A stretch of DNA of 64,000 nucleotides from Imbricaverruca yamaguchii (Eukaryota; Arthropoda; Thecostraca; Neoverrucidae), in the NCBI GenBank assembly GCA_034440575.1, contig JAOTOL010001603.1, positions 250,001 to 314,000 on the forward strand, written 5' to 3'. A model generated the notes under the pieces. It did no database searches. It saw nothing but the letters and a program-made list of their open reading frames with translations, and had not been told where the DNA came from. The position numbers and the translations under genes are program-made. This document shows positions 11,312 through 22,293 of this stretch, one piece after another (the first letter of the stretch is position 1; each line of letters opens with the position of its first letter).

Positions 11312-12164
11312 GCCCGTCAAATCGGCTCTGGCCGGTCTGAAGATGAAGGCGAATTGAAAACCCGAATATTGAGCAGCAAAAACCGGGTGAAGGAACAAAA
11401 GGGAATCTGCCAGATTCCATTTCGTTCAAAAGTCAGATTCAATCCGACTTTCGAATTGACTGAATGAGACAGAATACAATGACGGAATAATTAATAGTTA
11501 TTGAACTAATTTGCCTGGTTCAGCAAACTAAGCCGAATAAATGAGTTGCATTGACCAAAGTAAGTAAACTTCGCGGATTAAATCCATTCATTGCATTTTT
11601 TATCTCCATGGAATGTGCCCATTTCACTATGTCAATGAACTAACAGAACGCGATTGTATGTACGAACTGATGAAAACAACTACCATGATTCACGGCGATT
11701 GCTAATTGGTTGATGAATATCATGCGCATCACAGCGGATGCTGCTGTGTTTTGTCAGGCGACAGCTGACGACGCGCTCTCAGGCAACCACATCACACATC
11801 AAGGATGACACCGCAGAGCAGCGTGGAAATAGATTGTCGCCCAGCAGGAGGCGCGTGTGTCTCGCGGCGCTCGGTCGCGGCGGTGGGCTCTCCGCGCGCA
11901 GCAGTCTGTCACCTTTGAGCCGTGTCGCGCCACCCGAGCTGGCGCGCCGGCGGTGGTGCTAACGCGTCGGCACCGGGCGGCGTTGAGGTCACCGCGGCCG
12001 GCCGGCGGTCGCCATGAGGCCGGCGATAATTGGTCTCATTTGTTGCGCTGCAATCGCCGGCGGAGGCGCGCACCTGTCGGTGGTGTCGGCGCGCGGGTGT
12101 TCCGGCCGTTAGCGGCGCACCGTTAGCCGCGATCGTGGCCTGGCGTGACGCTGGAGCCGCCGCC
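11312..12164. other. Unique stretch, AT-rich then CpG-rich
   Basis: 11312-11780 is AT-rich with no gene. 11840-12160 turns strongly CpG-rich (GGCGCGCC, CGGCCGGC) just before the next arrays. The GC segment contains an AATTGGTCTCATTTGT interruption. No coding frame was recognised. Confidence 0.35.
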
Positions 12165-12232
12165 GGTCCAGCGTGGCCGGCCTGCCAATCCAGCGTGGCC
12201 GGCCTGCCAATCCAGCAGGGTGGCATCCGGTC
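12165..12232. repeat. Short 22-bp tandem repeat, 3 copies
   Basis: TCCAGCGTGGCCGGCCTGCCAA units. They share the words CTGCCAATCCAGC with the following 40-bp array (CTGCTAATCCAGC), so the two arrays are probably related by expansion of a common seed. Confidence 0.8.
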
Positions 12233-12251
12233 GGGTGTGCGATCTCCCGGT

Positions 12252-12705
12252 TCAGCGGGGTGTCATCTGTTCAGGTGGCCTGCCTGCTAATCCAGCGGGG
12301 TGTCATCTGTCCAGGTGGCCTGCCTACTAATCCAGCGGGGTGTCATTTGTTCAGGTGACCTGCCTGCTAATCCAGCGGGGTGTCATCTGTTCAGGTGGCC
12401 TGCCTGCTAATCCAACGGGGTGTCATCTGTTCAGGTGGCCTGCCTGCTAATCCAGCGGGGTGTCATCTGTTCAGGTGGCCTGCCTGCTAATCCAGCGGGG
12501 TGTCATCTGTTCAGGTGGCCTGCCTGCTAATCCAGCGGGGTGTCATCTGTTCAGGTGGCCTGCCTGCTAATCCAGCGGGGTGTCATCTGTTCAGGTGGCC
12601 TGCCTGCTAATCCAGCGGGGTGTCATCTGTTCAGGTGGCCTGCCTGCTAATCCAGCGGGGTGTCATCTGTTCGGGTGGAGCGTCTGCCGATCCAGCAGGG
12701 TGTAC
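12252..12705. repeat. Minisatellite, 40-bp unit, about 11 copies
   Basis: Unit TGCCTGCTAATCCAGCGGGG plus TGTCATCTGTTCAGGTGGCC, in strict 40-bp register with very few substitutions in the centre and more divergence at both edges (12300-12360 and 12665-12705). That is the usual pattern of homogenisation by unequal exchange. Confidence 0.95.
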
Positions 12706-13398
12706 TCTGGCCGAGTTTCCAGGTCGCCCCGGCCAGTCACAGCCGCGACGCCGATAGCGGCGCCAAACGCCTCCAAATCGCGGCCCGATCGTCGTCAAAT
12801 CGGCCGACAGGCGGTTTTTGTGTCGGCCAGCGCGGCCGGCCGGCCGACATCGGCGCATCTGCGGCGACGCGCCGCGCGCCGCCGCTAATCGCTCTGTATC
12901 GGCCAGCGCCGGCCCGGATTACCGGCGCCGCACACCTCGGCTGACACGACGGCGCCGCCGCGATAGTCGGCCGCGCGCCCAGCCGGTCGGCAGATCTGAC
13001 GCGCCGTCGCCGCTCGTGTGTTCGATGGTGTTCTGATTATCGGCCGCCTGTGGCGGGGCCACTTCGGCCGCTGGAGCAGACCGCGAGCTGGATATCCGGG
13101 CGTGTATCCGTTGGTGTGTATGGCGGAGCGGATCAAGTTTCATCCGTGTTACATTTTTTAAAAGTAAGTTCCATGACCGATGGATATATCTATCTAGTCT
13201 GGGTTTCGATGCGGATTAGATTCCTTCATACCGATACGAATTGTACCGGTGCTGCTCATTTAAATGCGCGTTATGGTGTGTCGGCCGTGCACAGATAATA
13301 TTGGCCGACTATCGCAATACGACTGCGGTAGGAACGGAATCTCCAGACCGATCTGGCGGAGCGGCCAGGGGACCAGGGTGGCGCGATGTCTATCTACT
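12706..13398. other. CpG-rich island then unique DNA
   Basis: 12715-13100 is rich in CGGCCG/GCGCCG words. 13100-13398 is of average composition. No gene was recognised. It lies between two arrays. Confidence 0.4.
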
Positions 13399-13856
13399 GC
13401 CCGCGTCAGTCTCCCCATCCATCATCTCTCCTGTCTCTGCCCACGTCAGTCTCCCCATCCATCATCTCTCCTGTCTCTGCCCACGTCAGTCTCCCCATCC
13501 ATCATCTCTCCTGTCTCTGTCCACGTCAGTCTCCCCATCCATCATCTCTCCTGTCTCTGCCCACATCAGTTTCCCCATCCATCATCTCTCCTGTCTCTGC
13601 CCACGTCAGTCTCCCCATCCATCATATCTCCTGTCTCTGCCCACGTCAGTCTCCCCATCCATCATATCTCCTGTATCTGCCCACGTCAGTCTCCCCATCC
13701 TTCATCTCTCCTGTCTCTGCCCACGTCAGTCTCCCCATCCATCATCTCTCCTGTCTCTGCCCACGTCAGTCTCCCCATCCATCATCTCTCCTGTCTCTGC
13801 CCACGTCAGTCTCCCCATCTATCATCTCTCCTGTCTCTGCCCACGTCAGTCTCCCC
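13399..13856. repeat. Minisatellite, 40-bp unit, about 11.5 copies
   Basis: Unit CCACGTCAGTCTCCCCATCC plus ATCATCTCTCCTGTCTCTGC, nearly invariant. The register is exact at 40 bp. Since 40 is not divisible by 3, all three plus frames are read in turn and remain open, giving false proteins of about 200 codons. Confidence 0.95.
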
Positions 13857-13970
13857 AGGCACACTGGCAGACGTTGTCTAGGACTTCGGTGTGGCAGGCA
13901 CACTGAGAAACGTAGCCGAGGACTTCGGTGTGGTAGGCACACTGGCAGACGTAGCCGAGGAATTGGGAGC
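13857..13970. repeat. 39-bp tandem repeat, 3 copies
   Basis: CAGGCACACTGGCAGACGT / TAGCCGAGGACTTCGGTGTGG units that directly follow the 40-bp array. Confidence 0.8.
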
Positions 13971-14324
13971 GGCGATATGCCTTGAAAGTGGCAATTGCCG
14001 GGTGAAGATGGGGCCATAGTCAGTGGGGAGCTGACATGCAAAGACGTAAACGTTGACTCCTGGCGAGATGCGCAGACGCCTTTGTGTGCAATGTCGGGGA
14101 AACATTGACATAGTTGCTCATGTGAACTATTCTGGATGTTCCTAGCTAATAAATGCATCGAAAAGCCATTGTGGCCAGCTAGACTGCACTGTCCGCCAAA
14201 ACACCACTGTGTTCTAATTATACTGCACCGTCCCCCAAAACACCACTGCGTTCTAGCCAGACTGAGGTAAACTGCACCATCCGCTATCATGCATTCAGCA
14301 TATGTAACTGGTTAATATGTATCA
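13971..14324. other. Unique sequence with a 48-bp duplication
   Basis: A phrase CTGCACYGTCCGCCAAAACACCAC occurs at about 14187 and again at 14225 with changes, followed by a third partial copy near 14272. No gene was recognised. Confidence 0.4.
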
Positions 14325-14815
14325 TGCTGGTGAGATTTGCCAGCATGCACCATGCCATCATCTATTACTGGATGACAGGCATGTGAGATTGCCTGCTGTG
14401 TATTCTGTCATCAGCAACTGCCGTATATTTAGCAGGTGAGATTCATTAGCATGTACAATTTCGCGTTCTGCTACTGAAGATCTAGTAGATGCTGCCGACT
14501 AGCATGCACTATGCCATCATCTGCCACTGGAGATCGAACAGGTGAAATTGGCTGCTGTACACCCTGTCATCATCTGCTGCCAAAGATCTACAGGTGAGAT
14601 CGATCGGTGCACATTCTCGATGACTTCATGGCACACCGTCGGCCATTGCCGCATTCCTGGCCGAAGATCCAGCAGGTGAGATTGACCGGTGCATCTTCCC
14701 GACGACATCATGGGACGCCGTCGGCCATTGCCGCATTCCTGGCCGAAGATCCACCAGGTGAGATTGATCGGTGCACATTTCCGGCGGCGTGATGGGACGC
14801 CGTCGGCCGACACGG
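14325..14815. repeat. Diverged tandem repeat grading into three 82-bp units
   Basis: From 14325 to 14600 imperfect copies of a 60-70 bp phrase (CAGGTGAGATT...CATCATCTGC) are present. They pass into cleaner 82-bp spacing anchored by CCGTCGGCC at 14636, 14718 and 14800. The gradient from decayed to sharp copies suggests growth at the right-hand side. Confidence 0.7.
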
Positions 14816-15024
14816 CGTCCCGGCGCACCAAGACAAACCACCTCCCGCCAGATGATGGACAGCCCGACAAGCAGACTGACAAAACAATGCGGAGTGGTGT
14901 CGCCACCAGTGATGCGCGTCGCTTGTCACTGAGAGCGCCGTTTTTGCCGCACCTTTCCATGGTGCATTGGCGGGCACGCACTGGGCGGAGCACGCCGGAC
15001 CGGCCGCATCGTTAGTTCTCCGGG

Positions 15025-15565
15025 CAGCGTGACCCCACCACCAGCAGCGTGACCCCACCACCAGCAGCGTGACCCCACCACCAGCAGCGTGACCCCACCA
15101 CCAGCAGCGTGACCCCACCACCAGCAGCGTGACCCCACCACCAGCAGCGTGACCCCACCACCAGCAGCGTGACCCCACCACCAGCAGCGTGACCCCACCA
15201 CCAGCAGCGTGACCCCACCACCAGCAGCGTGACCCCACCACCAGCATCGTGACCCCACCACCAGCAGCGTGACCCCACCACCAGCAGCGTGACCCCACCA
15301 CCAGCAGCGCGACCCCACCACCAGCAGCGTGACCCCACCACCAGCAGCGTGACCCCACCACCAGCAGCGTGACCCCACCACCAGCAGCGTGACCCCACCA
15401 CCAGCAGCGTGACCCCACCACCAGCAGCGTGACCCCACCACCAGCAGCGTGACCCCACCACCAGCAGCGTGACCCCACCACCAGCAGCGTGACCCCACCA
15501 CCAGCAGCGTGACCCCACCACCAGCAGCGTGACCCCACCACCAGCAGCGTGACCCCACCACCAGC
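15025..15565. repeat. Near-invariant 20-bp minisatellite, about 27 copies
   Basis: The unit CAGCGTGACCCCACCACCAG repeats in exact 20-bp register for 541 bp. I see only two substitutions (near 15247 and 15310) apart from the right edge. The minus strand has no stop codon in any frame, so three long minus frames of Trp/Gly/Val repeats appear; these are artefacts. Confidence 0.97.
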
Positions 15566-16309
15566 TGTGTATTGCCCGAGTAGAGCGCGACGGTGCCTCT
15601 ACGGCCAGACAATAGGCCATTGCAAGCAACCTATTGTAGTCTACGAATTTCTAACATTTCCAAAGCGAACGCACGTCAGTCCATTGACAGCTTGTTCATT
15701 TTGCAGTCGAGAAGACCACACGTGCCGCACACAGATCGTGAACGTTGCTGGAGTGAGCTGGTGGCATACATTGATTTGACTTTAAGTCTGAGGGTGCGTC
15801 AACTGGAGCATATGGCGCATGCTACCCTGTACAGCAGAATATCGGAATATCAAATACATCTTATTAATATGGTAGTATTATATAGCGACAGTATGCAACA
15901 ATAACAATGTCCCAATAATTTCGATGATTAGTCAGCTAGATTGCATTTCATGGCACATCAGTAAGGTGGTTCCTTTAGATGAAAGCAATGTGCATCATTT
16001 TTAATTGGAAATTATGCAGCCCGAGAAATGAAAGGCTTTCGAAATTGGCAGCTTGTCGCGACGTGTCAGAGAACGTGGCACTATTTTCAGGTGACAGATT
16101 GGCAAGATCTCGCCTTGTCAAAGTTCCAATCTGCCGCGACAACACGGAAGGCTGTGCGGCAATGTGACATTCTGACAAGATCAAAGCTGCCAGGTGCACA
16201 GTCCGACAAGAGGAAATTGTGGAATCGTACATCCCTTAGCAACATGACAGGTTCGAAGATGACTATCTCCCAAGTATGCGAGGGGGGAGGGGGAGCAGTG
16301 ATTTGTTAG
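15566..16309. other. Unique non-coding stretch
   Basis: No gene, tRNA or element end recognised. It separates the 20-bp array from the CR1-like fragment. Confidence 0.35.
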
Positions 16310-16990
16310 GCGTGCCGAACCATGAAGGTCATTTGCACCGCCTTTGAAGCGAGTACGTTACATGTATCATACAGAAGTGAGGAAGTGATCAGGAAGCTTT
16401 ACTGTGCATACGTCAGGCCACATTTGGAATACTGCATCCAAGCTTGGTCTCCTAGCTATGAAAAAGATTGTTGGCTTTTAGAGAGAGTACAAAAGAGGGC
16501 TACAAAAATGGTTAATGGCATAAGCAACCTGGCATATGAGGAAAGATTGAAGAAATTGAATATGTTTTCACTTAGATATAGAAGGCTGAGAGGAGATCTC
16601 ATCGAGGTCTTTAAATTTGTCAATGGTCTGGAGAGGGGATACCTTGGGGAAATGTTTGAATTTAACAGAAATGATGCAATTAGAGGTCATAAATTCAAAA
16701 TTAAAATTAACCACAGCAGAACAAGGTTAAGGCAAACTTTCTTCACCAACAGGGTAGTGGAACACTGGAACCAGCTGCCAGAAAACATTGTCAGTAGCAG
16801 CACATTGAACATCTTTAAAAACAGCATAGACAATCATTATAAGAATAGAGGGCTTGCTTTTCAGTATTACAGGGAGGGTTGATTGGCAGATTTGGTGGGC
16901 AACTGGTTCAGTGTACAGAGTGCAACCAAGAAGGGCCCTTGTGGCTCAGAGTTGCACTGATCTTTTATGTCTTTATGTCTTTATGTCTGT
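16310..16990 (+). mobile_element. CR1/L2-type LINE fragment, 5'-truncated
   Basis: An open frame at 16322-16882 encodes about 186 residues matching the C-terminal thumb region of CR1/L2-clade reverse transcriptases. The sequence reads YVRPHLEYCIQAWSPSYEKD near residues 30-49, followed by LLERVQKRATKMV and, near the end, FFTNRVVEHWNQLPENIV. The catalytic palm motifs and endonuclease are absent, so this is a typical 5'-truncated, inactive copy. The 3' end carries an 8-bp repeat (CTTTATGT) at about 16963-16989, the kind of short tail repeat known for CR1 elements. The frame is intact, suggesting a fairly recent insertion. The exact 5' junction is not certain. Confidence 0.85.
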
Positions 16991-17554
16991 GTATAAACGC
17001 GAGTCTTTGCGATCAAGGTGCCAGCAAGTGGATAGTTACGTTACTGAAATTTTACGTTATAGTTTGTGTGAAATTGTAGGTGCTGAAGGCGGGGGGACAT
17101 GTCTGGTCTGGGTCTGGTCTAGGTCTGGGACATGTCCCTAATGTCTAAGTGGTTTACATTTTACTTTACTCTTCCACATGCTAATTTGTAGTTTGGGATG
17201 GGGTGGGGGGTGTTTTGAGAGTGGCGAAAAGTTGATTTTGCCAGGGTGCCGGCTTTAGCCTACTCTTATCGAAGAGCACTGAGGGGTCTTTACCGCGCAA
17301 ACAGGGAGGCAGTTGTCCACACCGCCTATCACGCCGACCGCCGCGTGCTAGTTGTCAGTAGCGGGTTAGTCTAAATATGCCATGCAGGGTTGTCAGTTGG
17401 TTTAGCACGGTGTTTTGCAATTCGGCTCTCCTACGTCCGCTGTACCTCTGGGTTGCCGTTTACGTTATGAGTTGGAAGGCAAGTCGGCTCATTTACGTCC
17501 GATGGTTCCTCTGGGCAGTCGCTTTACGTCATGCTAATTTTCATTTTTATTTTT
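16991..17554. other. Unique DNA with a 75-bp imperfect duplication
   Basis: Two diverged copies of a phrase (CTACGTCCGCTGTACCTCTGG / TTTACGTCCGATGGTTCCTCTGG) lie about 75 bp apart within 17400-17530. Near 17090-17130 GGTCTGG is repeated between two GACATGTC words. No gene was recognised. Confidence 0.4.
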
Positions 17555-17866
17555 TATGGTGTCGCTAATTGACTGGAGGACAGATTTGGAGTCCGAGCAA
17601 ATTACTACGGTTCTAGCATTACTCCTCATGAAAATGGAGATAGCGACCAGAATGGCCACTGCTTCAGCGAAGTAGATGGAGGATTTATATGGTAGACGCT
17701 TGGAAGGTTTGAGATCTGGTCCAGTGATACTGATGTCTGCCTTTGCCTTGTGTTTCGACCCATCCGTGAATATGAATGATTTGTGATTGTTGTAATCGGG
17801 GAACTTTTGGAAGATGGCAAGAATTTCCGCCGATGTGATAGTGGATTTATCTCCGAGAGCAAGCAC
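17534..17866 (-). pseudogene. LINE RNase H domain fragment
   Basis: This open frame of 110 codons is the 3'-most readable part of the decayed LINE. RNase H catalytic Asp lies in TDGSK (about residue 35), the Glu in FAEAVAIL (about residue 67) and the second Asp in CSDSKSVLQ (about residue 90). The final Asp motif is missing because the sequence runs into unrelated AT-rich DNA after residue 100. Catalysis of RNA removal is the known role of this domain; this copy cannot be complete. Confidence 0.8.
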
Positions 17867-19345
17867 TCGACCTTTGGTTAACTGGAAGTCCAGAATGACC
17901 TAGTGGGCGGTTGAGCTGCAGTGGATGGCATTGCGAGGCTAAGATCTGAGAGAGCTGTGGCAATTTGAATGCTATACGGTGGATGTTTGCGCCAAAATCG
18001 CCTCTTATCGTATCTAGCACCCGCAAAGCAACACCGTGCCGGATGATTTATAATGGACTTGATTTTGCTGTGGTAGCAGTCCAGCTGTTGTGTCCTGAAG
18101 TGGAGTGGGGGAGGGGTTGAGTCCACTAGTGGAAGTACTGGCTATTGGTGTGGTGCATAGGGCACCTGTGGATGCTCAGATTCAGCCGTTTTGGGTGATT
18201 TTTAATTTTCGGCTCTGACTTTCTGAAATGTTGGCAAAAATGATGCTGTTGTATTCTAGAATGGGTCGTATGATAAATGTGTAGAGTCGCATTATTGTAT
18301 CATATAGCCGCGCCAGCCTGTGCCTGCAAGTGCACCCAGTATGGTGACGCGCTACGCGCGTCGCTTCGAGATGGAGATGGTGTGGGTTTTGAAGCTGAGT
18401 TATTCGTCGGAATGCAGCCCTAAGGATTTGTTCTCACTTGTTTGATGGCTTTGCGATCAATTTTATGTAAGGTTTTGTGTGTGGGGCGGAAACGACTATA
18501 TGTGACGGTGGCCGATTTTTTATACGGACGGGGTGAAGCCCCAAGTTTTGCATCACTTTACAATGTGGTCTAGTCCTACTTGAATGTTTTTTTTTCAGCT
18601 TTAGGGAAGCATTGTGGTGTTGTCCAAATTGTTATGTCGTCCACGAAAACTGAATATTGAAGTGAAGTATCCGTGTGATCAGCAAGTATGTCGTTGATCA
18701 TGATGATGAAGGGGCTCGGTGAGAGCACACTCCCCCGCGCCAGGCCCTGCTCCTGAGTTGTGGTGTTCGATGTGACACTGCTGTATCGGAACTCAAGGGT
18801 CCTGTCTCTGAGGAAGTTGAAAATTAAGTGTGCCATGTGTCTGCGTAGGCCTTTCTTGTCGAGTTTTTATGTCAGTGCAGAGTTGCGTGCTCGCCCGAAT
18901 GCGGCAGTGATGTCTCATAGTAAACAACTGATTGCAGATTTCTCTATTGCTAGAGTTAAAATTTTATTCGGGGGCAAGGGCGTTTGAAGCGCTTACTATA
19001 GTGTTGTCGTAGTCGCTGTTGTCAGATACATTGACGTAATGTAGTTCAAAGTCGTCTACGACTTGTTGTGGGTCGGTGATGTGCTGTCCCTTCACCGTTT
19101 CAGGTTGAGACACTTCATCAGGTCCCAGACTCTGCCGGTTGAGGTGAACCTATTGAATCGAGAGGAGAAAGACTGCCAACAGTTTTGACATGCCGTTCGA
19201 ATTGTGTACCGGCAATGTTTCCGAGATTGTTTGTATGGTGACAGGTGTGCTTTGCACACACATCTTTTGAATTGTTTGTGGGCACGGCGCCGTGCGCCGA
19301 TTGTCCTTTGACAGTCCGGGGTCCACCATGAGTAGGTGCCTTTTT
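17555..19345 (-). mobile_element. Decayed I/Jockey-type LINE (RT and RNase H)
   Basis: Read on the minus strand from 19345 downward, the pieces come in the order expected for ORF2 of I-type elements. They begin with a linker having a WWTPDC motif (about 19300), followed by RRRAHKQFKR. Next comes a NCWQSF...RFTSTGRVWDLMK segment (about 19100-19190), then the fingers/palm with KGLRRHMAHLIFNFLRDRT (about 18800) and QGLARGSVLSPSPF and FVDD (18640-18720; FVDD in place of the usual YADD). An ALAGTGW thumb motif follows (about 18310), and the RNase H start with FTDGSK, an AEA motif and ICSDSKSVLQSI (17590-17770). The frames shift many times and stops are frequent, so it is an old inactive copy. The endonuclease is not recognisable, and RNase H is cut off after its third acidic motif. 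Confidence 0.85.
18576..19140 (-). pseudogene. LINE reverse transcriptase palm fragment
   Basis: The continuous part (18576-18836) has the RT motif with GSVLSPSPF followed about 25 residues later by FVDD. Upstream to 19140 the frame is broken but still reads DPQQVVDDFELHY, a segment that in I-type elements precedes the RT fingers. Usual RTs have PQGSVLSP; here the Pro-Gln-Gly is changed to Leu-Ala-Arg-Gly. Confidence 0.75.
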
Positions 19346-20950
19346 CTTAGGTTTGGTATCCCCACGTATGTCAAAAAGATAATGAGAAGGTAACTAGTCG
19401 GACAAAATGGTATCCTATGAAGATAATGCTCCAGCATGATGACGTCCAGAGATTGGCCATCAAGAAGAATGCTGTAATATGGGGGTGGGAGTGAGAGGGA
19501 TTTTTATAGACGTGCCTGGCCGCATGGCCCATTTGCGCCGCCCTTTGAATACAGCGGTGTACCAGCATAATAAGTGGCCAGTACGGTATACAATGACAAT
19601 CATGCAACAGCACCTGACTTCCCTGAATCTAAACGTCCCTCGAATTGTGTCCTCGCCCACCCATGATGTGACTGGAGGCTGCAGGCTGATCCCATTCCAG
19701 AGTGGCGCTCGCGTCGACTGCCTCTCAGGCGTTCCCCGGCTGGTGATGACGAACGTGGCACGGTCCGCTCCGCCCGCCGCCGCCTGGCACGCCCGGTGAC
19801 GTCACGCACAACTTGGCGACGGCTATAGACAGCCGTCACATCGGGGCCGATAGGGTGATGTCCCCCCCCAGCGACAGGGTCCAACGGGTGTCGCTGTCGC
19901 CCGTTCGTTTTATCGCGGTGCGAGTGGTTTTCTGAACTCTGTGGGCCATTGCCATCGTCGAAATATCTTCGGCGCGCTGTTCGGTATTTGTTCAGCAGCG
20001 CCCAACCTGTAGCATGCGCTTCTGCGTGATGAGTTACTAACGCGCTGTCCAGGCGCTGCAACTTTGTCGATAATGAATATTATGACATGAACTAGGTAGG
20101 CAGTAGGTCAGCTATTACGGTTGGGAAGTGTACACGGGATCATATGCAATTGTCCCATTGTTTCTTTTGCACGACGTGCACGGGGAATGTCGGTAAGCGA
20201 CTGTGAAAGCAACTCTAGGTGAAAGCAACTCTAGCAACTTCGGCCTGCCTGCTCTAGTAAAAACATTCTGACGCTCACTGTTCAGCATAGCCTGCACCCA
20301 ATAGGTTCTGAGGTATTTTCAAGAGCATACTGGCGTAAGACAGTCATACGTATAGAAACTGCACAATCATTCTGAATCATTTCATATTCGATTATGTTTC
20401 CGATATTGTAGGATATTGCGGGAAAGTGATTTTAAGATTTTTCGGAATTGCGGGTAAGGGTAGGACCTAAGTAAGCCTGCACTGGCTTCTCTCTCCGGCA
20501 ATAATTCGGAAGAGAGACTGAACAAGTTCTGAAGCTGATTAGGCCAGGAGTATTGTCCATACTCCACGAGCTTAAAATCCTCTCATTAATCGTTTGCATG
20601 TATCCGTGGACGAATACGAGGAATGACCTTCCGTTTGCAAGTGGAGTTCAGCCTCAGGAGTGCAGGATCAAGTTGTATGCTACAGGACAATGACTGTCTT
20701 CTGTCCTCATTGCGCCCACCATCCCGCCCATACTGGACGTAAAAGACTCAAACGTCGAAAAGTTTTGTTCTAGAGCCCCAGCATTCTGCCTTTCTTATCT
20801 TGACGGCAGCAAATTTAACTTCGACTGTTCTAAAGTTCAGCCTCTGGTCTTCCAATGCTCATATGCTTCTGCCTAACCCAGTCCAACTGAGTCCAACTCC
20901 AGTCTGTCTAACTTTACATGCTGCCCACCGCCTCGAAGCGTCCACCTCAT
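19346..20950. other. Unique non-coding DNA
   Basis: 19346-19500 may hold more of the decayed LINE, but I cannot read a motif. 19660-20060 is GC-rich without a recognisable product. 20209-20233 holds a tandem duplication of GTGAAAGCAACTCTAG. The rest is AT-rich and shows nothing specific. Confidence 0.35.
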
Positions 20951-20993
20951 GTGACCTGCGATGACCTAGCGCGACCTCGCGTGACTTGCGTCG
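20951..20993. repeat. Short GTGACCT tandem repeat, SINE target
   Basis: Four imperfect 10-bp units (GTGACCTGCG, ATGACCTAGC, GCGACCTCGC, GTGACTTGCG). The last unit is the left copy of the target-site duplication of the adjacent SINE. Confidence 0.7.
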
Positions 20994-21157
20994 TGTTGGT
21001 TGGTTATTGGTTTTACGACAAATCGACCGTTCAGTCATGTAGCGTCGCCAATCTCTCACGGCGATTGGTCGCGGGCGAAGAGTAGCGACAGGTGAGACGC
21101 GAACCCACAACCTCTCGATTGTGAGACGAGCATCTTACCACTAGGCTACTCGTCCCC
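20994..21157 (-). mobile_element. tRNA-derived SINE with target-site duplication
   Basis: On the minus strand the element begins at about 21157 with a tRNA-like head. The A-box-like TAGCCTAGTGG fits the RNA polymerase III consensus, and GGTTCGCGTC is an imperfect B box. It ends in a short tail with repeated AACC (ACCAATAACCAACCAAC). Flanks TGACTTGCGTCG (20982-20993) and TGACCTGCGTCG (21158-21169) form a 12-bp duplication with one difference, which fixes both ends. Its 3' third resembles the 3' end of the LINE at 38436. It makes no protein and depends on a LINE reverse transcriptase. Confidence 0.9.
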
Positions 21158-21312
21158 TGACCTGCGTCGGGCTACGCCGGCGCACTGGCCGTGCAGTTCG
21201 CACCCGTACATCAGGCGCCCCGCCCGGGGAAGAGCGCTTTTTCTCGCGCGTTTGTTTAGAGGCTGGTCGGCGACGAGACGCGGTCGGCGACAGGTCAGCC
21301 GGCCGACTCGCC

Positions 21313-22293
21313 CGGCAGTCTGTGACCGGCAGTCGGTGACCGGCAGTCTGTGACCGGCAGTCGGTGACCGGCGACAGGTCAGCCGGCAGTCCCGCCCGGC
21401 AGTCTGTGACCGGCAGTCGGTGACCGGCAGTCGGTGACCGGCAGTCGGTGACCGGCAGTCGGTGACCGGCAGTCTGTGACCGGCAGTCGGTGACCGGCAG
21501 TCGGTGACCGGCAGTCGGTGACCGGCAGTCTGTGACCGGCAGTCGGTGACCGGCGACAGGTCAGCCGGCAGTCCCGCCCGGCAGTCGGTGACCGGCAGTC
21601 GGTGACCGGCAGTCGGTGACCGGCAGTCTGTGACCGGCAGTCGGTGACCGGCGACAGGTCAGCCGGCAGTCCGGCGCTGACCGGCAGTCGGTGACCGGCA
21701 GTCGGTGACCGGCAGTCGGTGACCGGCAGTCGGTGACCGGCAGTCAGTGACCGGCGACAGGTCAGCCGGCAGTCCCGCCCGGCGGTCGGTGACCGGCAGT
21801 CGGTGACGGGTCGGTGACCGGCAGTCGGTGACCGGCAGTCTGTGACCGGCAGTCGGTGACCGGCAGTCTGTGACCGGCAGTCGGTGACCGGCGACAGGTC
21901 AGCCGGCAGTCCCGCCCGGCAGTCGGTGACCGGCAGTCGGTGACCGGCAGTCTGTGACCGGCAGTCGGTGACCGGCGACAGGTCAGCCGGCAGTCCCGCC
22001 CGGCAGTCGGTGACCGGCAGTCGGTGACCGGCAGTCGGTGACCGGGCGGTGACCGGCAGTCGGTGACCGGCAGTCGGTGACCGGCAGTCTGTGACCGGCA
22101 GTCGGTGACCGGCGACAGGTCAGCCGGCAGTCCCGCCCGGCAGTCGGTGACCGGCAGTCGGTGACCGGCAGTCGGTGACCGGCAGTCGGTGACCGGCAGT
22201 CGGTGACCGGCAGTCGGTGACCGGCAGTCGGTGACCGGCAGTCGGTGACCGGCGGTCGGTGACCGGCAGTCGGTGACCGGCGGTCGGTGACCG
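21313..22293. repeat. 14-bp minisatellite with periodic spacer
   Basis: CGGCAGTCGGTGAC units (variants with TCTGTGAC) are interrupted at irregular intervals by a spacer reading GCGACAGGTCAGCCGGCAGT then CCCGCC. The spacer occurs about seven or eight times, giving a loose higher-order repeat. A minus-strand open frame (21983-22315) results from the lack of stops. Confidence 0.95.

Noticed and set aside
13241..13985. Three overlapping Ser/Pro-rich plus frames
   Set aside because: A product of the 40-bp array without stops; no independent coding sequence outside it.
15012..15629. Minus-strand Trp/Gly/Val repeat proteins
   Set aside because: A product of the invariant 20-bp unit, open in all three frames.
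20994..21157. A genuine tRNA gene on the minus strand
   Set aside because: The A box is good but the B box is imperfect. A SINE body, tail and target-site duplications follow, so it is a tRNA-derived SINE.
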